Source: an uncultured Christensenella sp.
GTDB taxonomy: Bacteria; Bacillota; Clostridia; Christensenellales; Borkfalkiaceae
Assembly: GCA_910578655.1 (NCBI GenBank)
Contig: CAJTQE010000008.1
Span: forward strand, 1 to 35,144
Reading direction: 5' to 3'
DNA length: 35,144 nucleotides
Shown here piece after piece: positions 25,080-31,379 of this stretch. The notes below the pieces were generated by a model. The model worked only from the letters and a program-made list of their open reading frames with translations. It did no database searches and was not told the origin of the DNA. Both the position numbers and the translations under genes were made by a program. Positions within the stretch are counted from its first letter, which is position 1. Every line of letters begins with the position of its first letter.

Positions 25080-25103
25080 CGGCGCGTCCAAAAGGGCGCG
25101 CCG
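25080..25103 (+). terminator. Hairpin between the secB-like and lipoprotein genes
   Basis: A 10-bp stem, CGGCGCGTCC (25080-25089) with GGGCGCGCCG (25094-25103), has an AAAA loop and one G-T pair. No T run follows, so it is a weak terminator at best, or an mRNA-stabilising element between two genes. Confidence 0.5.
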
Positions 25104-25115
25104 TTAGGTAATATT

Positions 25116-26180
25116 ATGAAAAAGATTATATCCGTAATTTCATCGCTGCTGATTGCGGGCACGCTTGCGTTCGGTTTTTCCGCCTGCGGAAGCAACGGCA
25201 CAGACAGCGGCGATACTTTTCAAGAAAATTTTTACTATACCGCCGTATGCGAAAACGGGCGGACGGTTTCCTATACCCTGCGCAGTATCGGCAGTGTGTC
25301 GGACGCGGAGATTGCAATTCCGTCCGAGTACAGGGGCAAGCCCGTCACGGCAATTGGCGAAAGCGCGTTTTTCAACAGCAAGTATATAACGGGCGTAACC
25401 ATTCCCGATACGGTTGAAACGATAGGCAAATACGCGTTCAACGGCTGCGAAAGGCTGACCCGTGCGGAGCTGGGCAACGGAGTAAAGACGATAGAAGACG
25501 GGGCGTTTTCGTATTGCGTTTCGCTTGAAAAAATCAGCATTCCGTCAAGCGTCAGGGTAATAGGTTCGGACGTTTTCAACGAATGTACTTCGCTTAAAGA
25601 GGCGGTTATGGAAGAGGGCGTTCAGCGTATGGGCAGAAGCGTATTTACGGGCTGTTATATGCTTGAAGAGGTAATTTTCCCCGACAGTATAATGGGAGTC
25701 GGCGAGGACGCCGACGGCGACTATTCAATGACCGCAACCTTTATGAACTGCACAGGTTTAAAGCACGTTAAACTTCCCGAAAAGTTGGAATTCATTCCGC
25801 AGTGGTTCTTTGCCGGATGTCAATCGTTGGAAACGGTCGAGATTGGCAAAAGCGTAAAAAGCGTGGGATATTCAGCGTTCTATGACATAAGTTCTATGAA
25901 AAATTTGGTTTTGCCCGCGTCTTTGGTATCGTGTGAAGGTTATTCGTTCCACAGGCTGTACGGGCTTGAAAAGGTGTTTTTCGAAGGAACGGCGGAGCAG
26001 TGGGCGGCAATTGAAATCCGCCGTACGGACAGCGGAACCCAGCCTTTGAGGGCGAGCGCGAAAAGTGCGCTTGACGATATGTTCGGCAGTAACGTAACCG
26101 TATACTTTTACAGTAAAAACAAGCCGACAGGTCAGGGCAATTTCTGGCACTACTTGCAAGGCGCTCCTGCAATTTGGTAA
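25116..26180 (+). CDS. Leucine-rich-repeat (BspA-type) lipoprotein
   Basis: Predicted surface lipoprotein. The N-terminus is a lipoprotein signal peptide (MKKIISVISS, a hydrophobic core, and lipobox FSAC with lipidated C24). Residues about 60-310 are tandem BspA/LRR_5 repeats of roughly 23 aa with units such as ITGVTIPDTVETIGKYAFNG and LEKISIPSSVRVIGSDVFNE. The last 40 residues, with the NKPTGQGNFWHY segment, fall outside the repeat pattern. Such proteins often mediate adhesion or carbohydrate interactions in gut bacteria; no ligand can be inferred. It lies 43 bp after the secB-like gene, so the chaperone might serve this exported protein, which is speculation. Confidence 0.9.
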   Translation: MKKIISVISSLLIAGTLAFGFSACGSNGTDSGDTFQENFYYTAVCENGRTVSYTLRSIGSVSDAEIAIPSEYRGKPVTAIGESAFFNSKYITGVTIPDTVETIGKYAFNGCERLTRAELGNGVKTIEDGAFSYCVSLEKISIPSSVRVIGSDVFNECTSLKEAVMEEGVQRMGRSVFTGCYMLEEVIFPDSIMGVGEDADGDYSMTATFMNCTGLKHVKLPEKLEFIPQWFFAGCQSLETVEIGKSVKSVGYSAFYDISSMKNLVLPASLVSCEGYSFHRLYGLEKVFFEGTAEQWAAIEIRRTDSGTQPLRASAKSALDDMFGSNVTVYFYSKNKPTGQGNFWHYLQGAPAIW

Positions 26181-26189
26181 AAATCAGAT

Positions 26190-26221
26190 ACGCCGCGACG
26201 GGCAGAAGCCCGTCGCGGCGT
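26190..26221. terminator. Terminator between converging genes
   Basis: A 13-bp perfect stem, ACGCCGCGACGGG (26190-26202) with CCCGTCGCGGCGT (26209-26221), has a 6-nt loop and a short TTT on plus. It lies between the lipoprotein gene and the GltD-like gene. Confidence 0.85.
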
Positions 26222-26226
26222 TTAAA

Positions 26227-27450
26227 TTATTTGCACAGATTTTTTAAATATGCGTCCATTGCCCGGGCAACGCGTTTTGAAGTTTCCGCCGCCTCCACAA
26301 CCGTCTTTGCTCCGCGCACCACGTCGCCGGAGGCAAACAGTCCGGGACGGGAAGTGGAGCCGTCCTCGTTGATTTTTATAAGGCCGCGTTCGTCGGTTTC
26401 AAGCCCTTCGGTTTGCGACACTATCAGGTTTGACGGCTTTTGCGAAATACAAATCAAAACGGAATCGGCCGGCATAAGCTCGTGCTTTTCGCTTGTGGAT
26501 ATTACGCGGTGATTTTCGTTGCATACGGTATCCGCAAATATAACTCCCTCGTCGGTAATTTCAACGGGGGCTTTATTGAAAATGAATTCCGCGCCCTCTA
26601 TCTCGGCGTATTCTTTCTCTTCGCGGCTTGCGGTAAATCTGTCGCTGCGGACGGTGATTTTCACGCTTTTCGCGCCCCTGCGCAGTGCGGTGCGCGCGGC
26701 GTCCATAGCCACGTTTCCGGCGCCGACTACGATTACGCTGTCGCCGAGCTCGTACACTTCGGGGCGTTCGAGGTAATGCACTCCGTAATGAACGTGACCA
26801 AGCGTTTCCCCCTTAATGCCTAAGGGTATGGGCCGAGTAACGCCCGTTCCTATCGATATTGCTTTAAAGCCGTCGCGGAAAAGTTCTTCTATGCCGAACG
26901 CCTTTCCTATCGTCACGTTGAACTTGATTTTTACGCCCAGCCTATGCAGAATTTGCAGGTACTTGTCAACGATAGATTTATGCAGTCTGAATTCGGGGAT
27001 ACCGTATCTCAGCACTCCGCCTATTTCGCTTTTGGACTCGAACATAGTGACCGAATACCCCAGCATAGCCATTTTGATCGCTATGGTTATGCCCGACGGA
27101 CCTGCGCCGACGACGGCAACCCTTATGCCGTTGGGCGGAGCTTTTTCAAGCTCTAAACTGTCTATATAGTTAGACGAAATAAAGTTTTCAACGGTGCTTA
27201 TTTCCACGGGCTCGCCTTTAATTCCGCGCACGCAATGCCCCTGACATTGATTTGAATGGTTGCATACGAGAGAACAGACAACCGACATCGGGTTATTTTC
27301 AAAAAGCATTTTCCCTGCGCCTTTAATGTCGCCGTCTAAAAAAGCGGATATAAATTGCGGAATGGGCGTGTTTATAGGGCAGCCCGTTCTGCACGTCGGA
27401 TTTTTGCAGTTTAAACATCTTTTCGCTTCCGCTATAACGTTGTGTGCCAT
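26227..27450 (-). CDS. GltD-like NAD(P)-binding iron-sulfur flavoprotein
   Basis: A 407-aa oxidoreductase of the glutamate-synthase small-subunit family. The N-terminal Fe-S domain (residues about 1-95) has CLNCKNPTCRTGCPI and, further on, CSLVCNHSNQCQGHC. The FAD dinucleotide site is AVVGAGPSGITIAIKMA, the family motif GGVLRYGIPEFRL follows, and a second nucleotide site is VVVGAGNVAMDAART. The C-terminus has the ASGDVVRGAKTVVEAAE FAD-closing motif. No gltB-type large subunit or NfnA-type partner is adjacent, so it may act alone or with a distant partner. The exact electron acceptor is unknown. A good promoter lies just upstream. Confidence 0.9.
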   Translation of the reverse strand: MAHNVIAEAKRCLNCKNPTCRTGCPINTPIPQFISAFLDGDIKGAGKMLFENNPMSVVCSLVCNHSNQCQGHCVRGIKGEPVEISTVENFISSNYIDSLELEKAPPNGIRVAVVGAGPSGITIAIKMAMLGYSVTMFESKSEIGGVLRYGIPEFRLHKSIVDKYLQILHRLGVKIKFNVTIGKAFGIEELFRDGFKAISIGTGVTRPIPLGIKGETLGHVHYGVHYLERPEVYELGDSVIVVGAGNVAMDAARTALRRGAKSVKITVRSDRFTASREEKEYAEIEGAEFIFNKAPVEITDEGVIFADTVCNENHRVISTSEKHELMPADSVLICISQKPSNLIVSQTEGLETDERGLIKINEDGSTSRPGLFASGDVVRGAKTVVEAAETSKRVARAMDAYLKNLCK

Positions 27451-27483
27451 TAAAAAAAGTACCTCTCGATTGCGATTTGTCCT

Positions 27484-27512
27484 ATTATATCACGCCTGAG
27501 CGGCTAAGACAA
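27484..27512 (-). promoter_or_regulatory. Promoter of the GltD-like gene
   Basis: On the minus strand, TTGTCT (plus 27507-27512), a 17-bp spacer and a perfect TATAAT (plus 27484-27489) with an extended TG. It begins 34 bp upstream of the ATG. Confidence 0.75.
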
Positions 27513-27617
27513 ATATATGAACAAATTATTTGCAAAATTTTACAATTATAAACTTTTATAATTAGTGTCATACTACGGTTAAGGGCTTAACGCTCTTAAA
27601 TTCTAAGGAGAAAGAAA

Positions 27618-27797
27618 GTGGAAAAATTTATGTTAGGCGTCGCCATCGGAATGGCCGGCGGTGCGCTTGCGGTAGCAAACAACTGCAAACTGAGAAACCT
27701 TGTCAAGAAAAATCAGGAAGATTTACTTCAAAAGGCAGAGCAGTATATAGACAGCAAGCTTGAACAAAAGTCGGGGGAAACGACTTCACAAAACTAA
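27618..27797 (+). CDS. Small membrane-anchored protein, 59 aa
   Basis: Starts at GTG 7 nt after AAGGAG. It has an N-terminal small-residue-rich hydrophobic helix (MLGVAIGMAGGALAVAN, residues 5-21) and then a charged helix (KLRNLVKKNQEDLLQKAEQY), similar in build to YtxH-type proteins. It would be anchored in the membrane with a cytosolic coiled tail. A strong palindromic terminator follows, which with the ribosome site supports a real gene. Function unknown. Confidence 0.7.
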   Translation: MEKFMLGVAIGMAGGALAVANNCKLRNLVKKNQEDLLQKAEQYIDSKLEQKSGETTSQN

Positions 27798-27809
27798 ACC
27801 TCTCAAAAG

Positions 27810-27844
27810 TATTACCGCAGGCATATGCCTGCGGTAATATTTTG
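27810..27844 (+). terminator. Palindromic terminator after the 59-aa gene
   Basis: Two perfectly complementary 14-base arms, ATTACCGCAGGCAT (27811-27824) and ATGCCTGCGGTAAT (27825-27838), are followed by ATTTT. The hairpin would have a small ATAT loop. Confidence 0.85.
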
Positions 27845-27847
27845 CTA

Positions 27848-27876
27848 TTGACTTTTTTGCAATTGTATGTTATAAT
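27848..27876 (+). promoter_or_regulatory. Strong promoter with leaderless geometry
   Basis: TTGACT (27848-27853), a 17-bp spacer and a perfect TATAAT (27871-27876) with an extended TG. Six bases separate the -10 from an ATG at 27883. It drives an otherwise nearly gene-free AT-rich stretch, so an untranslated RNA is also possible. Confidence 0.75.
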
Positions 27877-27882
27877 CAAATT

Positions 27883-27984
27883 ATGGAAAATATTAACAGA
27901 AAATTTACGATTAAAGGAGTAAAAAAGGCGTTGCAGGACAGACTATTTGAAACGCTGATAAACAGGATTTTGACGATTGAATAG
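27883..27984 (+). CDS. Possible 33-aa leaderless ORF
   Basis: An ATG frame of 33 codons, basic and helical (KGVKKALQDRLFETLINRIL), placed where the promoter's transcript would begin. No Shine-Dalgarno precedes it; an internal AAAGGAG is 9 nt before a TTG in the same frame. I do not recognise the product. It could be a decayed gene start, a real micro-protein or part of a small RNA. Confidence 0.3.
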   Translation: MENINRKFTIKGVKKALQDRLFETLINRILTIE

Positions 27985-28121
27985 AATATAGAACCGAAAC
28001 GGCGTTTTTCGATTCGGGCTGAATACGCGTTTGCGGAATAAAATATAAATAAGGAGGGCGGTTGAAATGGTTTAATTAAAATGCAGTACGTCGTAAATTT
28101 ATTAAAGGGGGAAATGTTTAC
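27985..28121 (+). other. AT-rich stretch with a two-codon minigene
   Basis: No full gene. A near-perfect Shine-Dalgarno AAGGAGG (28051-28057) stands 9 nt before ATG GTT TAA (28067-28075), a start codon followed by one codon and a stop. A partly matched hairpin (CCGAAACG with CGATTCGG, near 27996-28019) lies upstream. Most likely decayed coding sequence, though a regulatory minigene ahead of the 67-aa gene is possible. Confidence 0.4.
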
Positions 28122-28325
28122 ATGAAAAAACCTTACATTTTGCCTATAATTTTGTTTATCGGGTTCTTGGTAATCGATATAGTTTTATATGCTGTTTGGG
28201 GTAATTGGCTTGGGAATACAAAAATCGAAGTTTTCTTTTTGCCAGCTATTTTCCTTGAAATAGCACTTTGGGGTTGTATCATAATCTATTTAATTATTAA
28301 ACAAGGAGGAAAAAAGGATGATTAA
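28122..28325 (+). CDS. Small two-span membrane protein, 67 aa
   Basis: Two transmembrane helices (residues about 5-27 and 37-60) with a short loop containing WGNWLGNTKI, and a basic cytosolic tail ending KKDD. It starts at the ATG after an AGGGGGAA ribosome site. It is followed, with an 8-bp overlap, by a frameshifted ORF that has its own excellent ribosome site, suggesting a two-gene unit. The stretch is AT-richer than the housekeeping genes and looks accessory. No known family or function recognised; immunity-like or toxin-like small membrane proteins are possible but not supported. Confidence 0.65.
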   Translation: MKKPYILPIILFIGFLVIDIVLYAVWGNWLGNTKIEVFFLPAIFLEIALWGCIIIYLIIKQGGKKDD

Positions 28326-28508
28326 ATTATTGGCAGCGACAATTTTTTGAAAGCTCATTACTCAAATATTTCCGAAGATGAAATTAATTCGGCTAAAAAA
28401 TACATAAAAGAATATAATTTTATGAATTTTAAACGCAGTACTGATGTGCATAATTTTTATGATTATATTGAAAATCACGAAATCAATGAAACATTGAAAA
28501 TTTTATAA
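28318..28508 (+). pseudogene. Small gene interrupted at a T6 tract
   Basis: AAGGAGG (28303-28309) stands 8 nt before the ATG at 28318, but this frame reads only MIKLLAATIF before TGA at 28348-28350, right after a T6 run. The -1 frame then stays open to 28508 (LKAHYSNISEDEINSAKKYI onward, 53 codons), and that frame has no good start of its own. One extra T would join both into about 63 aa. Explanations are a homopolymer sequencing error, a real inactivating deletion, or -1 slippage of the peptidyl-tRNA on TTT at the stop. Product family unknown. Confidence 0.55.
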
Positions 28509-28510
28509 AA

Positions 28511-28540
28511 ACGCGCCGGGCGGAGTAACGCTCGGCGCGT
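28511..28540 (+). terminator. Hairpin after the broken ORF
   Basis: A 12-bp stem, ACGCGCCGGGCG (28511-28522) with CGCTCGGCGCGT (28529-28540), has one G-T pair and a 6-nt loop. It lacks a T run after it, so termination strength is uncertain. Confidence 0.55.
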
Positions 28541-28563
28541 TGCGTTGCGGTAATGATTTTCTC

Positions 28564-28592
28564 TTGCCAAAACGCAAGTTGTGTGTTATACT
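28564..28592 (+). promoter_or_regulatory. ruvX promoter, leaderless geometry
   Basis: TTGCCA (28564-28569), a 17-bp spacer and TATACT (28587-28592) with an extended TG. Seven bases lie between the -10 and the ruvX ATG, so the expected transcript start falls on or next to the A of the ATG. Confidence 0.75.
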
Positions 28593-28599
28593 GTACGGT

Positions 28600-29019
28600 A
28601 TGGAAAGATTTGTCGCGTTCGATATAGGCGATAAGCGCATAGGCGTTGCTATTTCAGACCCGTTTAATACCTACGCATTGCCGTCTGAAACCTATTTCAG
28701 AAAAGGCTTTAAAGAGGACGTTCAGGCTATTGCCAAAATAGCAAAGGACAAGGGCGCAACCAAAATAATCTGCGGTCTGCCCGTAAACTTTGACGGAACC
28801 CGTGCCGTGCAGACCGAGAAAACCGAACGGTTTATTTCGGCTTTGAAAGAGGCGACTTCTATTGAAATAATCTGCGAGGACGAACGGTTTACCACGCAAA
28901 TGGCGCACGAGACGCTTATCAGCGAGGGTATGCGCCGCGAAAAGCGCAAAAATTATGTGGACGCCCTTGCCGCCGCGAACATACTTGACAACTATTTATC
29001 AAAACTTAAAGGAGTGTAA
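28600..29019 (+). CDS. ruvX: Holliday junction resolvase-like RuvX/YqgF
   Basis: RNase H-fold protein implicated in Holliday junction resolution and pre-16S rRNA processing. The 139-aa length is typical. Seen: N-terminal AFDIGDKRIGVAISDP with the first catalytic Asp, IICGLPVNFDGT in the middle, the acidic CEDERFTTQMAH and the C-terminal VDALAAANILDNYL with the last Asp. I use the ATG at 28600; the frame is open upstream to 28540 but that part includes the promoter. No Shine-Dalgarno is present, so leaderless translation is likely. The usual firmicute neighbour ireB is absent, whereas the DUF1292 gene follows after 1 bp as usual. Confidence 0.95.
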   Translation: MERFVAFDIGDKRIGVAISDPFNTYALPSETYFRKGFKEDVQAIAKIAKDKGATKIICGLPVNFDGTRAVQTEKTERFISALKEATSIEIICEDERFTTQMAHETLISEGMRREKRKNYVDALAAANILDNYLSKLKGV

Positions 29020-29020
29020 T

Positions 29021-29296
29021 ATGAGTGAATTTGAAGAGGAAGAAAGCGAAATTATCGAGCTTGTCGACGACGACGGAAAAATTATAAAATTCAAACTTTT
29101 GGACGTCACCGAATACAAGGGCGAGAAATACACCCTGCTGCTTGCGGCAGAACCCGACGATGAAATTGCCGAAGACGAGGTCGTAATTTTCCGTCTTAAC
29201 GAAAAGGAAGAAACGCTTGAACCTATCGAGGACGAGCAGCTTTTGGAAGAAGTGTTCGAATTCTACCAAACGGAAACCGAAGAAGAGGTAAACTGA
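29021..29296 (+). CDS. DUF1292 family protein (YrzB-like)
   Basis: A 91-aa acidic protein typical of DUF1292: an N-terminal EEEESEIIELVDDDGKIIKF, the conserved YTLLLA strand, an EDEVVIFRLNE motif and a C-terminal acidic helix (EDEQLLEEVFEFYQ). Function unknown in the family; it follows ruvX in many Bacillota. AAAGGAG precedes the ATG at 29021, 1 bp after the ruvX stop, so both are co-transcribed. A longer frame from 28955 overlaps ruvX and is rejected. A terminator follows immediately. Confidence 0.93.
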   Translation: MSEFEEEESEIIELVDDDGKIIKFKLLDVTEYKGEKYTLLLAAEPDDEIAEDEVVIFRLNEKEETLEPIEDEQLLEEVFEFYQTETEEEVN

Positions 29297-29298
29297 CT

Positions 29299-29332
29299 TA
29301 AAAACGCGTGCCGGTAACGGGCGCGTTTTTTT
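29299..29332 (+). terminator. Terminator of ruvX-DUF1292
   Basis: A hairpin AAACGCG with CGCGTTT plus an inner CCG/CGG pair across a GTAA loop (one bulged base), followed by seven T. Confidence 0.85.
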
Positions 29333-29351
29333 ATCAGCTGCGTAAAAAAGC

Positions 29352-29380
29352 TTTACAAGGCAAGAAATTTTTGCTAAAAT
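29352..29380 (+). promoter_or_regulatory. rpsB-tsf promoter
   Basis: TTTACA (29352-29357), a 17-bp spacer and TAAAAT (29375-29380) with an extended TG. The predicted leader is about 115 nt. Confidence 0.75.
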
Positions 29381-29403
29381 AACTAAAGCTATAAAAATTC
29401 ACA

Positions 29404-29480
29404 CCCGAGAGGCGGGCGTTCCGTGACGGTAAAATTTTTTCAATGCCGTAATAAACGCCGTTAAAAACCGCGCTGTCGGG
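29404..29480 (+). ncRNA. Candidate structured rpsB leader
   Basis: Nested pairings are visible: CCCGA (29404-29408) with TCGGG (29476-29480); GGCGTT (29415-29420) with AACGCC (29454-29459); and ACGGTA (29426-29431) with TGCCGT (29444-29449, one G-U). The GGAGG ribosome site follows 11 nt later. Ribosomal operons are often autoregulated through such leaders, so S2 binding is a reasonable hypothesis. I cannot match it to a known leader class by eye. Confidence 0.5.
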
Positions 29481-29502
29481 GAGGTAAAACGGAGGAATTA
29501 AA

Positions 29503-30282
29503 ATGGCGGTTATATCAATGAAACAACTGCTTGAAGCAGGCGTTCACTTCGGGCATCAAACGAGAAAATGGAACCCCAAAATGGGCAAGTACATTTACGC
29601 TGAACGCAACGACATTCACATCATCGACTTGCAGATTACGGTCGGACTTATCGAACAAGCGTACAAGTTCGTCGTAGACGCAGTAAAGGACGGCAAGAGC
29701 ATTCTTTTCGTAGGCACGAAAAAGCAGGCTCAGGACGCGGTTAAGGAAGAGGCAGAGCGTTGCGGTATGTATTACGTAAACTCGCGCTGGCTGGGCGGTA
29801 CGCTGACCAACTTCAAAACCATTCGTTCGCGCGTTGAAAGAATGATTAAACTTGAAAAAATGGAAACTTCGGGCGAGTTTGACCTTCTTCCCAAAAAGGA
29901 AGTTGCAAAACTTAAAGAAGAAATGGGCAAGCTTCAAACCAACCTCAACGGTATCAGGGATATGGGCAAGCTGCCCGGCGTTATGTTCGTGGTCGACCCC
30001 CACAGCGAGGAAATTGCAGTAAAAGAGGCAAGAAAACTTAACATTCCCATCGTCGCTATTACCGACACCAACTGCGACCCCGATTTGATTGATTGCGTTA
30101 TCCCCGGTAACGACGACGCAATCCGCGCGGTAAAACTTATTTCGTCCGTAATCGCAAACGCGGTTATCGAGGCAAATCAGGGCGAAACACCCGTACTCGA
30201 AGTTGTTGAAAACGACGGAGATATGTCGATAGAAGAAGTGGTTGCGGCGGCCGAAGAGGGCGTAGTTAAAGAGGAGGAATAA
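29503..30282 (+). CDS. rpsB: 30S ribosomal protein S2
   Basis: A 259-aa small-subunit protein. It starts MAVISMKQLLEAGVHFGHQT, the S2 signature, followed by WNPKMGKYIYAERNDIHIID, with FVGTKKQAQDAV, VNSRWLGGTLTNFKT and the PIVAITDTNCDPDLIDCVIP motif. A coiled-coil hairpin occupies about residues 100-155, and the tail is acidic (EEVVAAAEEGVVKEEE). GGAGGAATT precedes the ATG. It is 5 bp before tsf, the universal bacterial order. Confidence 0.98.
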   Translation: MAVISMKQLLEAGVHFGHQTRKWNPKMGKYIYAERNDIHIIDLQITVGLIEQAYKFVVDAVKDGKSILFVGTKKQAQDAVKEEAERCGMYYVNSRWLGGTLTNFKTIRSRVERMIKLEKMETSGEFDLLPKKEVAKLKEEMGKLQTNLNGIRDMGKLPGVMFVVDPHSEEIAVKEARKLNIPIVAITDTNCDPDLIDCVIPGNDDAIRAVKLISSVIANAVIEANQGETPVLEVVENDGDMSIEEVVAAAEEGVVKEEE

Positions 30283-30287
30283 TAGAT

Positions 30288-31193
30288 ATGGAATTCACGG
30301 CTAAGGACGTAATGACCCTCCGCGAAAAGAGCGGTGCAGGGATGTTGGAGTGCAAAAAAGCTTTGGTTGACGCCGACGGAGATATGGAAGCGGCTGCCGA
30401 ACTTCTGAGAAAGCGCGGTATTGCAAAGGCGATTAAGAAAGAGGGCAGAATTGCAGCCGAGGGCGCAGTCGGCGCGTTCGTATGCGAAAAGTGCGGCGCG
30501 GGCGTTTTGGTTGAGATTAACTGCGAAAGCGACTTCGTTTCACGCGGCGACAAGTTCCACGAAATAGTTGACGCCGTTGCAAAGGTTATCGCAACCGATA
30601 AACCTGCCGACGTAGATGCGCTTAACGCTTGCAAGCTTGACGGCGCAACCGTTAAAGATTACATCACTAATCAGACGGCGGTTATCGGCGAAAAAATATC
30701 TATCCGCAGATTTGAAATTTACAACACCGAAAACAAAATCGAAACTTATATTCATATGGGCGGCAAGGTCGGCGTTATGGTTGAGGCTGCCGGCTTCAAG
30801 GCAGGCAGCGAGGAAACTTTGCACGACGTAGCTTTGCAGATTGCTGCGGCTAAGCCCTCGTTTGTAAACAAGAACGAGGTTCCTGCCGACGTTCTTGCAA
30901 AGGAAAAGGAAATTATGCTCGTACAGATGCAGAACGACCCGAAGAATGCAAACAAGCCCCAGAACATTCTGGAAAAAATCGTTGAAGGCAAATTGGGTAA
31001 ATACTATCAGGACAACTGCCTTATGGAGCAGGCTTTCGTTAAAGACGACAGTCAGACCGTTGCGCAGGTAGTAGGTTCTAAATTCACCGTAACCCGTTTC
31101 GTTCGTTTCGAAATGGGTGAGGGACTTGAAAAGAAGAGCGAGAATTTGCAGGACGAAGTTGCAAAGCAAGTCGAGGCAATGAAGAAAGGCTAA
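30288..31193 (+). CDS. tsf: Elongation factor Ts
   Basis: GDP/GTP exchange factor for EF-Tu. The 301-aa product has the N-terminal UBA-like domain with VMTLREKSGAGMLECKKAL and the EF-Tu-contacting core with INCESDFVSRGD (usually NCETDFVAR). At residues 66-69 it has CEKC, a CxxC pair just before the core strand, with C79 close by; most EF-Ts proteins carry no such pair. The C-terminal dimerisation part includes FVKDDSQTVAQVV. GAGGAGG lies before the ATG, and repeat copy 3 and a terminator follow the stop. Confidence 0.97.
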   Translation: MEFTAKDVMTLREKSGAGMLECKKALVDADGDMEAAAELLRKRGIAKAIKKEGRIAAEGAVGAFVCEKCGAGVLVEINCESDFVSRGDKFHEIVDAVAKVIATDKPADVDALNACKLDGATVKDYITNQTAVIGEKISIRRFEIYNTENKIETYIHMGGKVGVMVEAAGFKAGSEETLHDVALQIAAAKPSFVNKNEVPADVLAKEKEIMLVQMQNDPKNANKPQNILEKIVEGKLGKYYQDNCLMEQAFVKDDSQTVAQVVGSKFTVTRFVRFEMGEGLEKKSENLQDEVAKQVEAMKKG

Positions 31194-31202
31194 ACCGCGT
31201 AT

Positions 31203-31304
31203 AAACGTCGCAATACAGTGTCGCGTTTACGTTTTACTCGGGTCGCTTACGTTCAGTAAGCTCCACGTCGTAAATTCGCAAACTCCTTGTCTTGCTCGTT
31301 TCTC
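31203..31304. repeat. Dispersed structured repeat, copy 3
   Basis: Third copy, starting 10 bp after the tsf stop and before the terminator, so here in the 3' UTR. The core is CTCGGGTCGCTTACGTTCAG from 31238. The central hairpin extends to six pairs, GCTTAC (31245-31250) with GTAAGC (31256-31261). The 5' hairpin is TAAACG (31202-31207) with CGTTTA (31224-31229). The tail is CTCCTTGTCTTGCTCGTTTC. It is the best match to copy 1 over the full length. Confidence 0.75.
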
Positions 31305-31344
31305 CGCAGTTTATTGAAATATAAAGATTGGTAAATAATAAAAA

Positions 31345-31379
31345 AGCGGTTTCCGAAATACGGAAACCGCTAATTTTTT
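31345..31379. terminator. Bidirectional terminator after tsf
   Basis: A perfect 11-bp stem, AGCGGTTTCCG (31345-31355) with CGGAAACCGCT (31361-31371), has an AAATA loop and T runs on both sides. It ends the rpsB-tsf transcript on plus and overlaps the stop codon of the converging xre gene. Confidence 0.92.

Noticed and set aside
30540..31169. Minus-strand 209-aa frame opposite tsf
   Set aside because: Antisense to EF-Ts, with no promoter or ribosome site.
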